The position numbers and the translations under genes were made by a program. The notes beneath the pieces were generated by a model, which had not been told where the DNA came from, made no database searches, and worked only from the letters and a program-made list of their open reading frames with translations. This document shows, in pieces, positions 31,172-40,188 of a stretch of DNA of 57,940 bases; positions within the stretch are counted from its first letter, which is position 1; each line of letters starts with the position of its first letter. Source of the DNA: Symploca sp. SIO1C2. Lineage in GTDB: Bacteria; Cyanobacteriota; Cyanobacteriia; Cyanobacteriales; Coleofasciculaceae. The stretch spans positions 1 through 57,940 of the forward strand of contig JAAHFP010000040.1 in assembly GCA_010672925.1 (NCBI GenBank), read 5' to 3'.

Positions 31172-31579
31172 ATGACTAACGTGATTTTATACCAAATTGA
31201 GGAATTAGAGAAAAGATTATCGGAGACCTCTATCGATGAGCTGTTGCAAGCAAGTTATATCTCTTGGGACGAAGAGCTGCTAAACGATCAATTCTATGGC
31301 AATGCTTTAAAGCTTTATATCTTATTATCCTACAGTCCATTCTTCTGTAGAGAAAATTCGGTAAAAATTTTTTACAATCGGTATTATTGGTTTATGACCT
31401 TTGTTGAAAAGTTTAAGTTAAAAAATGGAGATGATGCAGGTCTCGATCAACAGGCTTTTCAACTATTGGAGGAAGTTGAGGAGATTGATGGTACTATCGA
31501 TTGGGGTATTGTAGAGCAATTGAACAACCAAGTTATACAGGAAGTACAATTGCCTGAGCTTTTGGTACGCTCACCTTAA
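31172..31579 (+). CDS. Hypothetical protein
   Basis: A 135-residue acidic soluble protein of no family I recognise. It is mostly helical, with aromatic residues clustered in the middle (NRYYWFMTFVEKFKLK) and an acidic tail (LLEEVEEIDGTIDWG). The ATG at 31172 is chosen because the 12 extra residues upstream are encoded by the GGACAAA heptamer repeats. No signal peptide. Confidence 0.65.
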   Translation: MTNVILYQIEELEKRLSETSIDELLQASYISWDEELLNDQFYGNALKLYILLSYSPFFCRENSVKIFYNRYYWFMTFVEKFKLKNGDDAGLDQQAFQLLEEVEEIDGTIDWGIVEQLNNQVIQEVQLPELLVRSP

Positions 31580-31738
31580 GTTAGGAGCATCGCGATCGCT
31601 AATTTGTTAGGCGTTGTAAAAAATCTCAAACCACGGCGATATCTATTCTTAGGGAGCCCAAGTAAGTTGCTCATTCAATTGAGTATTGGATAGACTTAAT
31701 TTAAGATAAACAGCGATAGCCAGGGTCAAGGTCTTTCT

Positions 31739-32785
31739 ATGAGCACACCAAAAGTTACCTTAATTGTTACCCAGAGAGAGCGATTCAGTTTAACCAAGCC
31801 TTCCCTAGAGAGTATCCTCTCTGATTATGCCTCCTATCCCTTTGACCTCATCTATGTAGACGGTAACAGTCCTGCTCCTGTACAGCAGTATCTGCAACAG
31901 CAGGCTCAAACCCATGAATTCATTACCTTAATCCGTCGCGATCGCTATTTAAGATCTAATGTAGCGCGTAATATTGCCTTACCTCAGGTGCAAGATGCGG
32001 ACTATATAGTTTTTCTGGATAACGATGTCATTATCGAACCCGGTTGGTTAAAGCACCTCGTTAACTGTGCCGAAGAAGAACAAGCGGGGATTATTGTTCC
32101 TCTCATTCTACAAGGACAGCCCGGTTCTCCAGAAATAGAAGTCCACGTTGCCGGTATTAAGACAATTTGGCGACAGAGAAGATTTGGGAAAAAGTGGTTT
32201 GAGCAAAAGCAACTCCTCTACGGTAAGCAATTGCGGGAAGTGGAGTCAGATTTACACCGAACTCCTGTCGATTCTGTAGAGTTTCACTGTTTAATGGCGC
32301 GTCATTCTCTGATGCAAGCTGTAGTTCTTGATGAAGTCTTTGATAGCTTAGCCAGTCATACAGATCTTTGTTTACAGGCTACTGATTTAGGAGAAAAAAT
32401 CTTCCTGGAACCCAGTTCAAGGGTTACCTTCCTCAATCCCAGACAAATTACTCTGTTTACTGAAACTGATATACCTTTTTACCTGTTTAAATGGAGTGAA
32501 AAATCCATAGCAGATGTCTTCAGTCGCACTTACAGAAAGTGGAAAATTGCTAAAGATGACCCCTCCATTTGGTCAATTTGGAAATGGGTGATTCAAAATC
32601 GTCAATTACCTTTCAAGTGGTCAACGGAAGAAGGCAGTAGGGAAAGAAAAATCTTAGAGTTTTGCCAACGTCGCTGGTGTCCTGGTTGGCTACGTACTCT
32701 ACTAGAATATATTGTTTTTAAGCAGGCATTTCCCAAGTCAGGGATTCCTTCTAATCTTAAAGAGGTAGTTAAGACTTCTGTTTAA
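31739..32785 (+). CDS. Family 2 glycosyltransferase
   Basis: A 348-residue GT-A fold transferase, probably on the cytoplasmic face of the membrane. The start KVTLIVTQRERFSLTKPSLE, FDLIYVDGNS and the metal-binding FLDNDV (Asp94, Asp96) fit GT2. The C-terminal third is basic and Trp-rich (YRKWKIAKDDPSIWSIWKW), possibly membrane-associated. It heads a run of a second GT2 and a sulfotransferase on the same strand, suggesting work on one cell-surface glycan. Confidence 0.9.
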   Translation: MSTPKVTLIVTQRERFSLTKPSLESILSDYASYPFDLIYVDGNSPAPVQQYLQQQAQTHEFITLIRRDRYLRSNVARNIALPQVQDADYIVFLDNDVIIEPGWLKHLVNCAEEEQAGIIVPLILQGQPGSPEIEVHVAGIKTIWRQRRFGKKWFEQKQLLYGKQLREVESDLHRTPVDSVEFHCLMARHSLMQAVVLDEVFDSLASHTDLCLQATDLGEKIFLEPSSRVTFLNPRQITLFTETDIPFYLFKWSEKSIADVFSRTYRKWKIAKDDPSIWSIWKWVIQNRQLPFKWSTEEGSRERKILEFCQRRWCPGWLRTLLEYIVFKQAFPKSGIPSNLKEVVKTSV

Positions 32786-32940
32786 TGGCGAATAGGGAAT
32801 TGGGAATTGGGAATTGGGAATTGGGAATGGAGAAGGTCGAATGGGTGAGTGACATATCTTCTTTGTCTTCCTCAGCTCCCTCAGCTCCCTCAGCTTCCCC
32901 AGCTCCCCCAGCTTCCCCAGCTCCCCCAGCTCCCCACAAC
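32786..32940. repeat. GGGAATT heptamers and CTCAGCTCC array
   Basis: Five GGGAATT heptamers (32795-32827) followed by a CAGCTCCC-type array (32872-32937) fill the gap between the two glycosyltransferase genes. A GGAGA ribosome-binding site appears only after the array. Confidence 0.88.
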
Positions 32941-32965
32941 CTCCTGCCTTCTTGGAGAAACATGA

Positions 32966-33961
32966 ATGAACACATCTGTATCAGTTGTAATTACTACCTT
33001 CAACAAAGCGCGATATCTAGAACAGTCGGTTAATAGCGTATTAGGGCAAAGTTTGCCTAATGTTGAATGCCTGATTGTAGATGATGGCTCTACTGATGAT
33101 ACTAAACAAGTGGCAGAGCATTTAGTCAGCTTACATCCTCAACTGCGGTACTTCTACAAAGAAAATGGAGGGGTGTCGGATGCTCGTAATTTTGGTGCTC
33201 AAAAAGCGACGGGAGAATGGCTGCAATTCCTGGATGCGGATGATTGGATTCATGAAGATAAGCTCCGTTTTCAATTGAGCTGCCGGTCCGACTCTGGGGA
33301 GAACGTGGTATTGTATTCAGATTATGAACGGGTTCTGGTAGACAGAGAGGACAAAGTTGTTAAAACAGTGCCTTATACTGTCGGTGAGCTAACCAAAGAG
33401 CAATTGATTGAAAGACTACTTATTTGCCCAGATTTTCTCGCCGATTCCCCCTTTCCTTTGCTACAGCAGTCGATGTTGTTTCAGAAATCCCTCTTGAACC
33501 AGAAAAGTTTTGATACTAACTTGAAAGCTTGTGAAGACAGAGAATTTGTCTTGGAACTCTTGCTCAAGGGGGTAAAATTTGTCTATGCGCCAATGATTGC
33601 TGCTTATTACCGCAAGCATCGCTCTAACCTAACAGATAATGAACGGTTAATGAGGGAGTCCTATATTGGCTATTTTGAACTAGTTCAGCAACATTACCCA
33701 CAACTACTCCCTTTGTGCCAAAAAAGTGTTCACTATTTGATTGAGCAAACTTTTGCGGAAAAAGACCAAGAGAATTTCCAGCGGTTGGCTAAGCTAGTGG
33801 AATTTCCTGTGTATCTCTGGCAGGGTAGAATTAAAGCTTATAATCTGGTGCTACTGCACATACTTTATCGGTTGAGGTCTGTTATACCCAATTTATTGCT
33901 GTATGAAAAATATCGGGGACCCCGCTCTCGGAGGTTGTTATCCTTGGTATTTCGGAATTGA
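32966..33961 (+). CDS. Family 2 glycosyltransferase
   Basis: A 331-residue GT2 enzyme. Motifs SVVITTFNKARYLEQSVNSV, LIVDDGSTDD, NGGVSDARNFGAQKATGEWL and FLDADDW (Asp90, Asp92) are textbook. GGAGA stands 7 nt before the ATG at 32966. Acceptor unknown. Likely part of the same glycan pathway as the preceding GT2 and the following sulfotransferase. Confidence 0.95.
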   Translation: MNTSVSVVITTFNKARYLEQSVNSVLGQSLPNVECLIVDDGSTDDTKQVAEHLVSLHPQLRYFYKENGGVSDARNFGAQKATGEWLQFLDADDWIHEDKLRFQLSCRSDSGENVVLYSDYERVLVDREDKVVKTVPYTVGELTKEQLIERLLICPDFLADSPFPLLQQSMLFQKSLLNQKSFDTNLKACEDREFVLELLLKGVKFVYAPMIAAYYRKHRSNLTDNERLMRESYIGYFELVQQHYPQLLPLCQKSVHYLIEQTFAEKDQENFQRLAKLVEFPVYLWQGRIKAYNLVLLHILYRLRSVIPNLLLYEKYRGPRSRRLLSLVFRN

Positions 33962-34042
33962 ATAAACCACAAAGACACATTCTCCCTAGGAGTTCCCGAA
34001 GGGTAGAGTACAAAGGAAAAACAGAAGAAGGGGATTGTTGGG

Positions 34043-34789
34043 ATGGCGATTATTTGTCGTAAATATGGTTTACTGTATTTGATGGCACCTAGAACTGGTT
34101 GTACCGCAGTAGAGGAAGCACTGGAAAAGGAACTGGGGGGTGAGTTGGTGCCGCCGCAGGATATTTTGGATGAAAATGGTAATTTTCGGATGCACCGAAG
34201 GCATCACTCCCTGCGAGCAATGTTCAAACATCGGTTGCTAACAGAGGAAGAAGCAGCCCCTTTGTTGAAATTTAGCTGTATTCGCAATCCCTACGATAGC
34301 TTGGCTTCGGATTATGTAAAAAGAGCGGCAAAATACCAGCATTTTATTGCCAATTCTTCTTCCTGGGTTCACCGTTTACCCGGTTATGTGGAAGATATGG
34401 AATTTTGTAAAACCCATTCTTTTGATGAGTGGATTGTTAAACATTATGGCTCGATTTATGGCAATAGATGGCAACGCAGTCTTGAGGCACTGTTGCACTC
34501 TAGTAAACGTAATCGACTCAAACAAGCTCTTGGTGTGCCGACTAAACCTTACTTAATGTATGGGGATTACACTGCTGATATGGACTTGGTGATGCGTTTT
34601 GAAAATCTGCAAGCTGATTTTGACCGGGTCTTAGAAAAAGCAGGAGTACCTTTTAAAGTCACTATTCCCGTAGTCAACAAAACTGAGGAACGTAAGGCAG
34701 ATTATCGGGAATATTATACAGAGCGATCGCGCAAAATTGTGCAGTACGTTTTTCGTGAAGAATTAGAGCGCTATAATTATCAATTTTAA
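34043..34789 (+). CDS. Sulfotransferase family protein
   Basis: A 248-residue PAPS-dependent sulfotransferase. The 5'-phosphosulfate loop is [15 protein letters not shown] (residues 14-28) and the 3'-phosphate motif is [18 protein letters not shown]. The C-terminal pattern [20 protein letters not shown] is characteristic of Sulfotransfer_2 (carbohydrate sulfotransferases). With two GT2 genes directly upstream it probably sulfates an exported polysaccharide or glycolipid. Confidence 0.85.
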   Translation: MAIICRKYGLLYLMAPRTGCTAVEEALEKELGGELVPPQDILDENGNFRMHRRHHSLRAMFKHRLLTEEEAAPLLKFSCIRNPYDSLASDYVKRAAKYQHFIANSSSWVHRLPGYVEDMEFCKTHSFDEWIVKHYGSIYGNRWQRSLEALLHSSKRNRLKQALGVPTKPYLMYGDYTADMDLVMRFENLQADFDRVLEKAGVPFKVTIPVVNKTEERKADYREYYTERSRKIVQYVFREELERYNYQF

Positions 34790-34796
34790 AGGGCTA

Positions 34797-34992
34797 GGAG
34801 GCAGAAGGCAGGAGGCAGGAGGCAGGAGGCAGGAGGCAGGAGGCAGGAGGCAGGAGGCAGGAGGCAGGAGGCAGGAGGCAGGAGGCAGGAGGAAAGAAGA
34901 GAGAACTAATGATTTTTCTTCAATTCCCAATTCCCAATTCCCAATTCCCAATTCCCAATTCCCAATTCCCAATTCTCCCTTCTCCAATTCCC
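34797..34992. repeat. GGCAGGA and CAATTCC heptamer arrays
   Basis: About thirteen units of GGCAGGA (34797-34893), then about nine units of CAATTCC (34920-34992), between convergent genes. Two unrelated heptamers in one gap show that the 7-nt period is conserved while the sequence is not. Confidence 0.93.
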
Positions 34993-34998
34993 AACAAA

Positions 34999-35469
34999 CT
35001 ACATTTTGCTCACAATCTTCTGAACAATTTGCATACCAGTTACCGCTTGCCAGCCAAATAGACCAACAAGACTCATATTGAGGGCAATGTGAGTATAGCG
35101 TGCCCAAGTTTTACCTTTTTGCATCAAGGGAGTTAGGGAAGCAGAAGTCGCAATTATGGCTACCATCCCTAAGCCAGCGAGCAAATGAGGACCAAAAAAT
35201 AGCTTACCATTATTAATATAGGTCACACCCATGGCCGCGATCGCACCAATAACCATCAGGGAAAGTAGCAGTGACCCCATTTGATGGTGTTTGTCATTAT
35301 ACTTACCTTTAATCAGCTCTTTTTTCTCTTCTCCTTGAGCTGTTCTAGTTTTGCGGATTTTTACACCTAGATATAAGGCATAAATACTTATTCCCAACAG
35401 TACCCACATGATGACAGGGTGGATAAATTGAGACCAAAGCTTAACTGACTCTGGGATTTCAAGGTTCAT
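34999..35469 (-). CDS. DUF4079 membrane protein
   Basis: A 156-residue protein with four predicted transmembrane helices: [56 protein letters not shown] and [18 protein letters not shown]. The layout and the His-containing helix starts ([31 protein letters not shown]) match DUF4079, a cyanobacterial and plastid family resembling haem-binding cytochrome membrane proteins. Those histidines could be haem ligands; this is inference. Confidence 0.85.
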   Translation of the reverse strand: MNLEIPESVKLWSQFIHPVIMWVLLGISIYALYLGVKIRKTRTAQGEEKKELIKGKYNDKHHQMGSLLLSLMVIGAIAAMGVTYINNGKLFFGPHLLAGLGMVAIIATSASLTPLMQKGKTWARYTHIALNMSLVGLFGWQAVTGMQIVQKIVSKM

Positions 35470-35525
35470 AGTGTTCTTAGGAGTTCTTTAAGGATCTTAA
35501 TAAAAATAACTTAACATAACTTTAC

Positions 35526-35636
35526 CTATAGCAAAAGGCAGAGGGTGACCAGGCAGAAGGCTCCAAGGGAAGAGGTTGACAGATAAAGGTTTGCTGCATT
35601 TGGCAAGTGTCCTAAGCGCAGTGCAGTTAGCTATAG
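35526..35636. mobile_element. Family C element, inverted copy
   Basis: Runs from CTATAGCAAAAGGCAGAGG to GTGCAGTTAGCTATAG with internal AGAGGTTGACAG and TAAAGGTTTG segments that mirror the family-C copy at 28147-28250 in reverse orientation. Confidence 0.65.
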
Positions 35637-35637
35637 T

Positions 35638-35690
35638 ACAAATGACCAATAACTAATGACAAATAACCAATAACCAATAACCAATAACTA
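35638..35690. repeat. AATAACC heptamers abutting a start codon
   Basis: About seven units of ACCAATA/ACAAATA end directly at the ATG of the ABC ATPase gene. Confidence 0.85.
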
Positions 35691-36674
35691 ATGTCTATCG
35701 TTGTCGCTCACAACCTGAGTAAAGTTTATTCTGTAGCAGTAAAAGAACCGGGGCTTCAAGGCACATTGGCTCACTTTTTCAACCGTACCTATCGCCAAGT
35801 CAAAGCAGTTCAAGACATTTCTTTGGAAATTGGTATGGGTGAGGTAGTGGGTTTCCTTGGACCTAATGGCGCGGGCAAAACCACCACTCTTAAAATGCTC
35901 ACGGGATTAATTCATCCCTCCGGTGGTTTAGTGAGAGTGGCGGATCATATTCCCTTTCGTCGTCAAGCTAGCTTTTTACAAAAAATTACCCTAGTTATGG
36001 GACAAAAGCAGCAGTTACTTTGGGACTTACCAGCACTAGACTCCCTGAGAATTAATGCTGCTGTCTATGGCATTACCGATAAAGACTTCCGGCATCGAGT
36101 GGGGGAACTTACAGAAATGCTGGCACTAGAAGGTAAACTGAACCAGCCAGTGCGGAAACTTTCTTTGGGGGAGCGCATGAAAGCCGAATTGCTAGCAGCA
36201 CTCCTCCATCAGCCTCAGATACTATTCCTGGATGAGCCAACCCTGGGATTAGATGTTAATGCTCAACTAGGAGTGCGGGAGTTTCTACGGGAGTACAACC
36301 GATACACCGGAGCCACTATACTATTAACCAGTCACTACATGGCTGATATCACTGCTCTTTGCCAACGGGTAATAGTGATTCATCAAGGTCAGTTAATTTA
36401 TGATGGTTCTCTTGAGGGATTGTTAGAGCGTTTTGCTCCTTATCGGGAGGTAAAGGTAGAACTTGCCCAACAGTTACCGGCTGAAAAACTATCTACTTAT
36501 GGCGAACTAGAAGCAGTAGAAGGATGGGAAGTACGTTTCCTGGTGCAACGAGAGGAACTGACTTCTACCGTATCCCGGATTTTAGCAGAATTGGAAGTGA
36601 GAGATTTGAGTGTCACTGAGCCACCCATTGAAGAAATAATTGGTAGAGTTTTTAGTACAGGGGTAGTCTCTTGA
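35691..36674 (+). CDS. ABC-2 transporter ATP-binding subunit
   Basis: A 327-residue ATPase. Walker A is GPNGAGKT (57-64), the signature LSLGERMK (157-164, a variant of LSGGQ), Walker B ILFLDEP (177-183) and the switch His lies in LLTSHYMAD. The C-terminal extension after about residue 235 is typical of NatA/drug-exporter ATPases. It forms a two-gene operon with the permease, whose TTG start overlaps this gene's stop by 4 bp. Confidence 0.95.
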   Translation: MSIVVAHNLSKVYSVAVKEPGLQGTLAHFFNRTYRQVKAVQDISLEIGMGEVVGFLGPNGAGKTTTLKMLTGLIHPSGGLVRVADHIPFRRQASFLQKITLVMGQKQQLLWDLPALDSLRINAAVYGITDKDFRHRVGELTEMLALEGKLNQPVRKLSLGERMKAELLAALLHQPQILFLDEPTLGLDVNAQLGVREFLREYNRYTGATILLTSHYMADITALCQRVIVIHQGQLIYDGSLEGLLERFAPYREVKVELAQQLPAEKLSTYGELEAVEGWEVRFLVQREELTSTVSRILAELEVRDLSVTEPPIEEIIGRVFSTGVVS

Positions 36675-37459
36675 ACAGAATTATCAAAAAAGCTCAAGTA
36701 TTCTTCTCGGTTTACTACGCCTACCTGTTGGAATACCGAGCAGAACAAATTTTGTGGCTTTTATCCGGTAGCTTGCCTCTGATTATGATGGGGGTGTGGA
36801 TGAAGGCATCCCAAGGAGGACAATTTGGTTTGCAACCGACAGATTTTGCTCGTTACTTTATCGGGGTCTTTATCGTTAGTGAGTTGACGGTAGTCTGGGT
36901 GATTTGGAATGTTGAAAGGGAAGTAGTGCAAGGAGGGCTTTCTCCCCGACTGCTACAACCAATTGATCCGGCATGGCGTCATATTGCAGAGCATGTTTCT
37001 GAAAGATTTGCTCGCTTCCCTTTGATACTATTGTTGCTCATTTTTTTCTTCTTACTGTATCCTCAGGCGTTTTGGCTACCAAGTTTGGGTAGGATATTGC
37101 TGTTTATCTTGGTAACAACTATAGCCTTTGCTCTGCGCTTTTTAATCCAATACACCCTAGCCATGTTTGCCTTTTGGACAGAAAGGGCTACTGCTCTTGA
37201 AGAGTTTTGGTTTTTATTTCACTTATTTCTCTCTGGCATGATTGCTCCTCTAGAAGTTTTTCCTCCAGTAGTACAAAAAGTGGCATTGTGGACACCTTTT
37301 CCTTATCTTATAGACTTTCCTGCATCCGTTTTAATTGGATTACCGATAGATCTGGGACGAAGTATATTGGTAATGTTGGGTTGGACTGTACTATTTTTCC
37401 TCTGGAACCGCTGGTTGTGGCGTAGAGGGTTGAAGCAATATTCAGGTATGGGAGCCTGA
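36671..37459 (+). CDS. ABC-2 transporter permease (DUF990 type)
   Basis: A 262-residue membrane subunit with about six helices. YAYLLEYRAEQILWLLSG at the start and FALRFLIQYTLAMFAFWTER in the middle match the ABC2_membrane_6/DUF990 family. The start is TTG inside the sequence TTGA shared with the ATPase stop, indicating translational coupling. In many cyanobacteria the ATPase is followed by two such permeases; only one is here, so a homodimer or a second subunit encoded elsewhere is implied. Confidence 0.9.
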   Translation: MNRIIKKAQVFFSVYYAYLLEYRAEQILWLLSGSLPLIMMGVWMKASQGGQFGLQPTDFARYFIGVFIVSELTVVWVIWNVEREVVQGGLSPRLLQPIDPAWRHIAEHVSERFARFPLILLLLIFFFLLYPQAFWLPSLGRILLFILVTTIAFALRFLIQYTLAMFAFWTERATALEEFWFLFHLFLSGMIAPLEVFPPVVQKVALWTPFPYLIDFPASVLIGLPIDLGRSILVMLGWTVLFFLWNRWLWRRGLKQYSGMGA

Positions 37460-37472
37460 ATAAGTAATAAGC

Positions 37473-37496
37473 AGTAGTAGGACTTCAGTCCAAAAA
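37473..37496 (+). repeat. Stop-proximal GGACTTCAGTCC hairpin, copy 3
   Basis: AGTAGTAGGACTTCAGTCC followed by A5, 13 nt after the permease stop codon and in the gene's orientation. Confidence 0.75.
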
Positions 37497-37576
37497 TAAG
37501 CCAGAAACTAGGAAATTTACTACCACCTACCTCCTATTCCAACCTCATATTCTCCTGACTCCTACTCCCCCCGAAT

Positions 37577-37799
37577 ACTTATTCAACAAACCCTAAGTAG
37601 GGTCTGCTGAATAAGTCAGACAAGGGAGACAAGGAGGACAAGGGAGACAAGGGAAATAATAATTGTAGAGAACGCAAAATGTTCATCATTTGTGCAAGAA
37701 AAATGAGCCTATCAATACAATTTCCTTGCATTTTTTCAGGTAAAAAAATGACTGAAAGCACTGTCTGGTATAGCTTACACACTTATGCAGCAAGCCCTA
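37577..37799. mobile_element. MITE-like element, family D
   Basis: A 40-bp imperfect palindrome (37577-37616; arms built on ACTTATTCAACAAACCCTA and its partner) marks the left side; ACTTATGCAGCAAGCCCTAA at 37781-37800 marks the right. Taking 37598-37799 as the unit, the two ends match inverted at about 16 of 19 bases. A GGGAGACAAG array lies inside. A solo right end occurs at 14783. Confidence 0.55.
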
Positions 37800-37864
37800 A
37801 GTAATCTGAAAACCGACTATTTATTGAATGACATTTCGGATGTAAATTTAGTTGAAGGTGTTAG

Positions 37865-37929
37865 GTGTTAGGTTATTAGTCAAACGACAAATGACAAACA
37901 ACAAAAAACAAATAACCAACAACAAATTA
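37865..37929. repeat. ACAAATA-type heptamers at a 3' end
   Basis: Short run of ACAAACA/ACAAATA/ACCAACA units touching the stop codon of the minus-strand protease gene, showing that such arrays can abut stop codons as well as starts. Confidence 0.75.
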
Positions 37930-39378
37930 TCAACGAATTGTTAACATATAACGACCACGACCATCACTGCCAAAAGCATTAACAATTACTTGATAAGTGC
38001 CGGTACGAGATAGGGTAAGAGTGAGTTGGGAATTATTGTCTGTTTGACTAATGTCATCATTCTGAGCAATTATTCGACCGTCCGGGTCAAGTACTGCCAA
38101 AAAAGGATCAAAATCAGGGCTTGCCAAATTAATGGTCACTGACTGACCAGTACGACCTTCAAAGCTGTAGGCTGTAAATAAACTACCATCACTAGGCAGC
38201 TTAGCATCCCTAGAACTCAAAATACCCTGTTGCTGCAAAATAAAGTTAGCCCCGTTGCTGGAATTACCGACACTGGCGGTAGTTACTTGAGCACGTAAAC
38301 GGTAAGCACCAGCTTGCCCTGCCTCATAGGAATTGGCCATCAACAAGTAGATACCATCCCCTGGCAGAGTCACAATAATTTGGGAGTTCGCAGCGCTACC
38401 ACTATCATTATCCTGAGCAATTTCTTGGCCTTGGGAATTGAGTAAAATTAAGTAAGGGTTAATTTGCTCACTAATCATATCAATTTGGACTCTTTGACCA
38501 GCTCGACCTTCAAAAATATAGAGGTCAAAGAAGCTATTATCAAAGGGCAAAATATTGCTTCTGTGATCCAGTCTACCGGTGAGCAATGAACCATTCAGTA
38601 CTAATGGTTGAGGACGTAATGCCCCAGAGGATGCCTCCCGGCGCACTGCTGTCCGAGGAGCACGTCTAGCTTGCACATCTGCCAGGAAAGGGAGTACTCG
38701 GTCAATAGCGATCGCAAAACCAATGCCAATATTGCCACCACTAAGGCTATCAGTAAAGATCGCACTATTGACGCCAATTAATTCTCCTTGACTATTCAAT
38801 AATGGTCCGCCAGAGTTGCCGAAGTTGATGGCAGCATCGGTTTGAATTAATCCCCTGTCTCCATCGATGCGGCTTACAATACCTACAGTGAAAGTTCCCT
38901 GAAAACGACCGAAGGGATTGCCGATGGCAAATGCTCTCTGACCAACTTGTACAGGATTTTGAGCAAATTGAATAGTAGGTAGATTCCTTTGATTGGGAAT
39001 TTTGACAACGGCTAAATCCAGGTTATTCCGATCAAAAGCCACTACCTCTGCTTGCAAAGGTCTACCATCTGCCAGAATTACCCTAACAGTTTGGGAACCT
39101 TGAACAACATGGGCATTAGTCAAGACCAAACCATCTGGACTAATAATACTGCCACTACCGGTGGTATCACCTGCCTCAATCGAGACTACTGCGGGACTTG
39201 CTCTTTGATATACTTGGATATTAGTTTGTTCGTCAACACCTTGAGCCAAAGCACTGTTAGGCTCTAAAGAGACATTGAACAAATTAATCGGAGCAATCCC
39301 ATCAATAGTAGTAGCACAAATGGTAGCTACGATAGCAACCATGCCAGATGTCGTAATATTCAAGCGCCCAGTACTCAT
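37930..39378 (-). CDS. HtrA-like serine protease with two PPC domains
   Basis: A 482-residue secreted protease. Residues 1-46 form a signal region ending near SALAQG. The trypsin-like domain has the complete triad His90 (TNAHVV), Asp121 (NLDLAVV) and Ser189 (GNSGGP). There is no PDZ domain; instead two bacterial pre-peptidase C-terminal (PPC) beta domains follow, at about 260-370 (FFDLYIFEGRAGQRVQIDM) and 380-482 (FTAYSFEGRTGQSVTINL), each ending in the SGSY-like G.Y...V pattern. Probably periplasmic or cell-surface. It is unrelated in layout to the PDZ protease at 4260. Confidence 0.92.
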   Translation of the reverse strand: MSTGRLNITTSGMVAIVATICATTIDGIAPINLFNVSLEPNSALAQGVDEQTNIQVYQRASPAVVSIEAGDTTGSGSIISPDGLVLTNAHVVQGSQTVRVILADGRPLQAEVVAFDRNNLDLAVVKIPNQRNLPTIQFAQNPVQVGQRAFAIGNPFGRFQGTFTVGIVSRIDGDRGLIQTDAAINFGNSGGPLLNSQGELIGVNSAIFTDSLSGGNIGIGFAIAIDRVLPFLADVQARRAPRTAVRREASSGALRPQPLVLNGSLLTGRLDHRSNILPFDNSFFDLYIFEGRAGQRVQIDMISEQINPYLILLNSQGQEIAQDNDSGSAANSQIIVTLPGDGIYLLMANSYEAGQAGAYRLRAQVTTASVGNSSNGANFILQQQGILSSRDAKLPSDGSLFTAYSFEGRTGQSVTINLASPDFDPFLAVLDPDGRIIAQNDDISQTDNNSQLTLTLSRTGTYQVIVNAFGSDGRGRYMLTIR

Positions 39379-39623
39379 TCTGAATTTCTAGTGGGTGTGG
39401 AAGCTAGTCGTTAAGCTATCTCTAGCTTAAATTGACACCAATGACTGCTTCCACCCTCTGCCTGCATTGATTCCTTTGTTAGTTGCGTTTTCCCTTTTTT
39501 TTTGCTACATTCATAGAATAAACTTATATAAGCTTATACAAAAGCGGCCTTCCTGAAAGACTATCAGGAAATGCTACGGGATTTACCAAATTTCAGGAAA
39601 ATCCCATAAAGGTTAAGAAAAAA

Positions 39624-39776
39624 TTATCCGCCGTACAAAAGCTTTAGAGCTACCTTCATTACCTCCCCTAATTGCTCACGACTGGCTTTATTCAGCTCAT
39701 CTCTAATCTTCTGGAACTCGGATGGTGTTAGTTGGGTGGATATGTTCTCTTTAGCAGCGTTGTGTTGACTAAGCAT
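39624..39776 (-). CDS. Small hypothetical protein
   Basis: A 50-residue frame from ATG to TAA: MLSQHNAAKENISTQLTPSE followed by FQKIRDELNKASREQLGEVM and KVALKLLYGG. It is helical and charged with good codon usage, and it lies 250 bp upstream of the PPC protease on the same strand. No family recognised; no clear ribosome-binding site. Confidence 0.45.
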   Translation of the reverse strand: MLSQHNAAKENISTQLTPSEFQKIRDELNKASREQLGEVMKVALKLLYGG

Positions 39777-40017
39777 AAAAACCCATTTGTCGCTAATTTT
39801 AAGAGAAGATTATCCCACGGAGAGATGCAAAAATCTTGCAAATAAGTATATAGAACAGGTAATTTAAACAAACTATACACTAGTATACATAGTACTCATT
39901 TTTGTTTAAGAAATGTTGCTATTGGCCTAGTCTAGGGTTTGGGAGAATAAGTCATTAGCTTTCAGCTTGAAGATTACCCAGGGATTTTCCACAACCATGC
40001 CAGCTTTTTGAGCCACT

Positions 40018-40112
40018 TATAGCAGTCGCCAGGGCGGTTAATATTCTCAGGTACAGCAAGTTAACAAGGGGCTGCCATCCCCTTGTCCTAATCGCCTTGG
40101 CGGTTGCTATAT
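40018..40112. mobile_element. Family C element, hairpin form
   Basis: TATAGCAGTCGCCAGGGCGG at the left pairs, with few mismatches, with the complement of CCGCCTTGGCGGTTGCTATA-like sequence (TAATCGCCTTGGCGGTTGCT) at the right. It includes CCCCTTGTCCTAA, matching the inner end of the copy at 28147. Confidence 0.65.
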
Positions 40113-40188
40113 ATTCATTTTTCGGCATGGCAAGTATGCTTCCCTAAAAAAGGTAAAATTTCAAAGCAAGGGAAAGCGGACAATCAAG

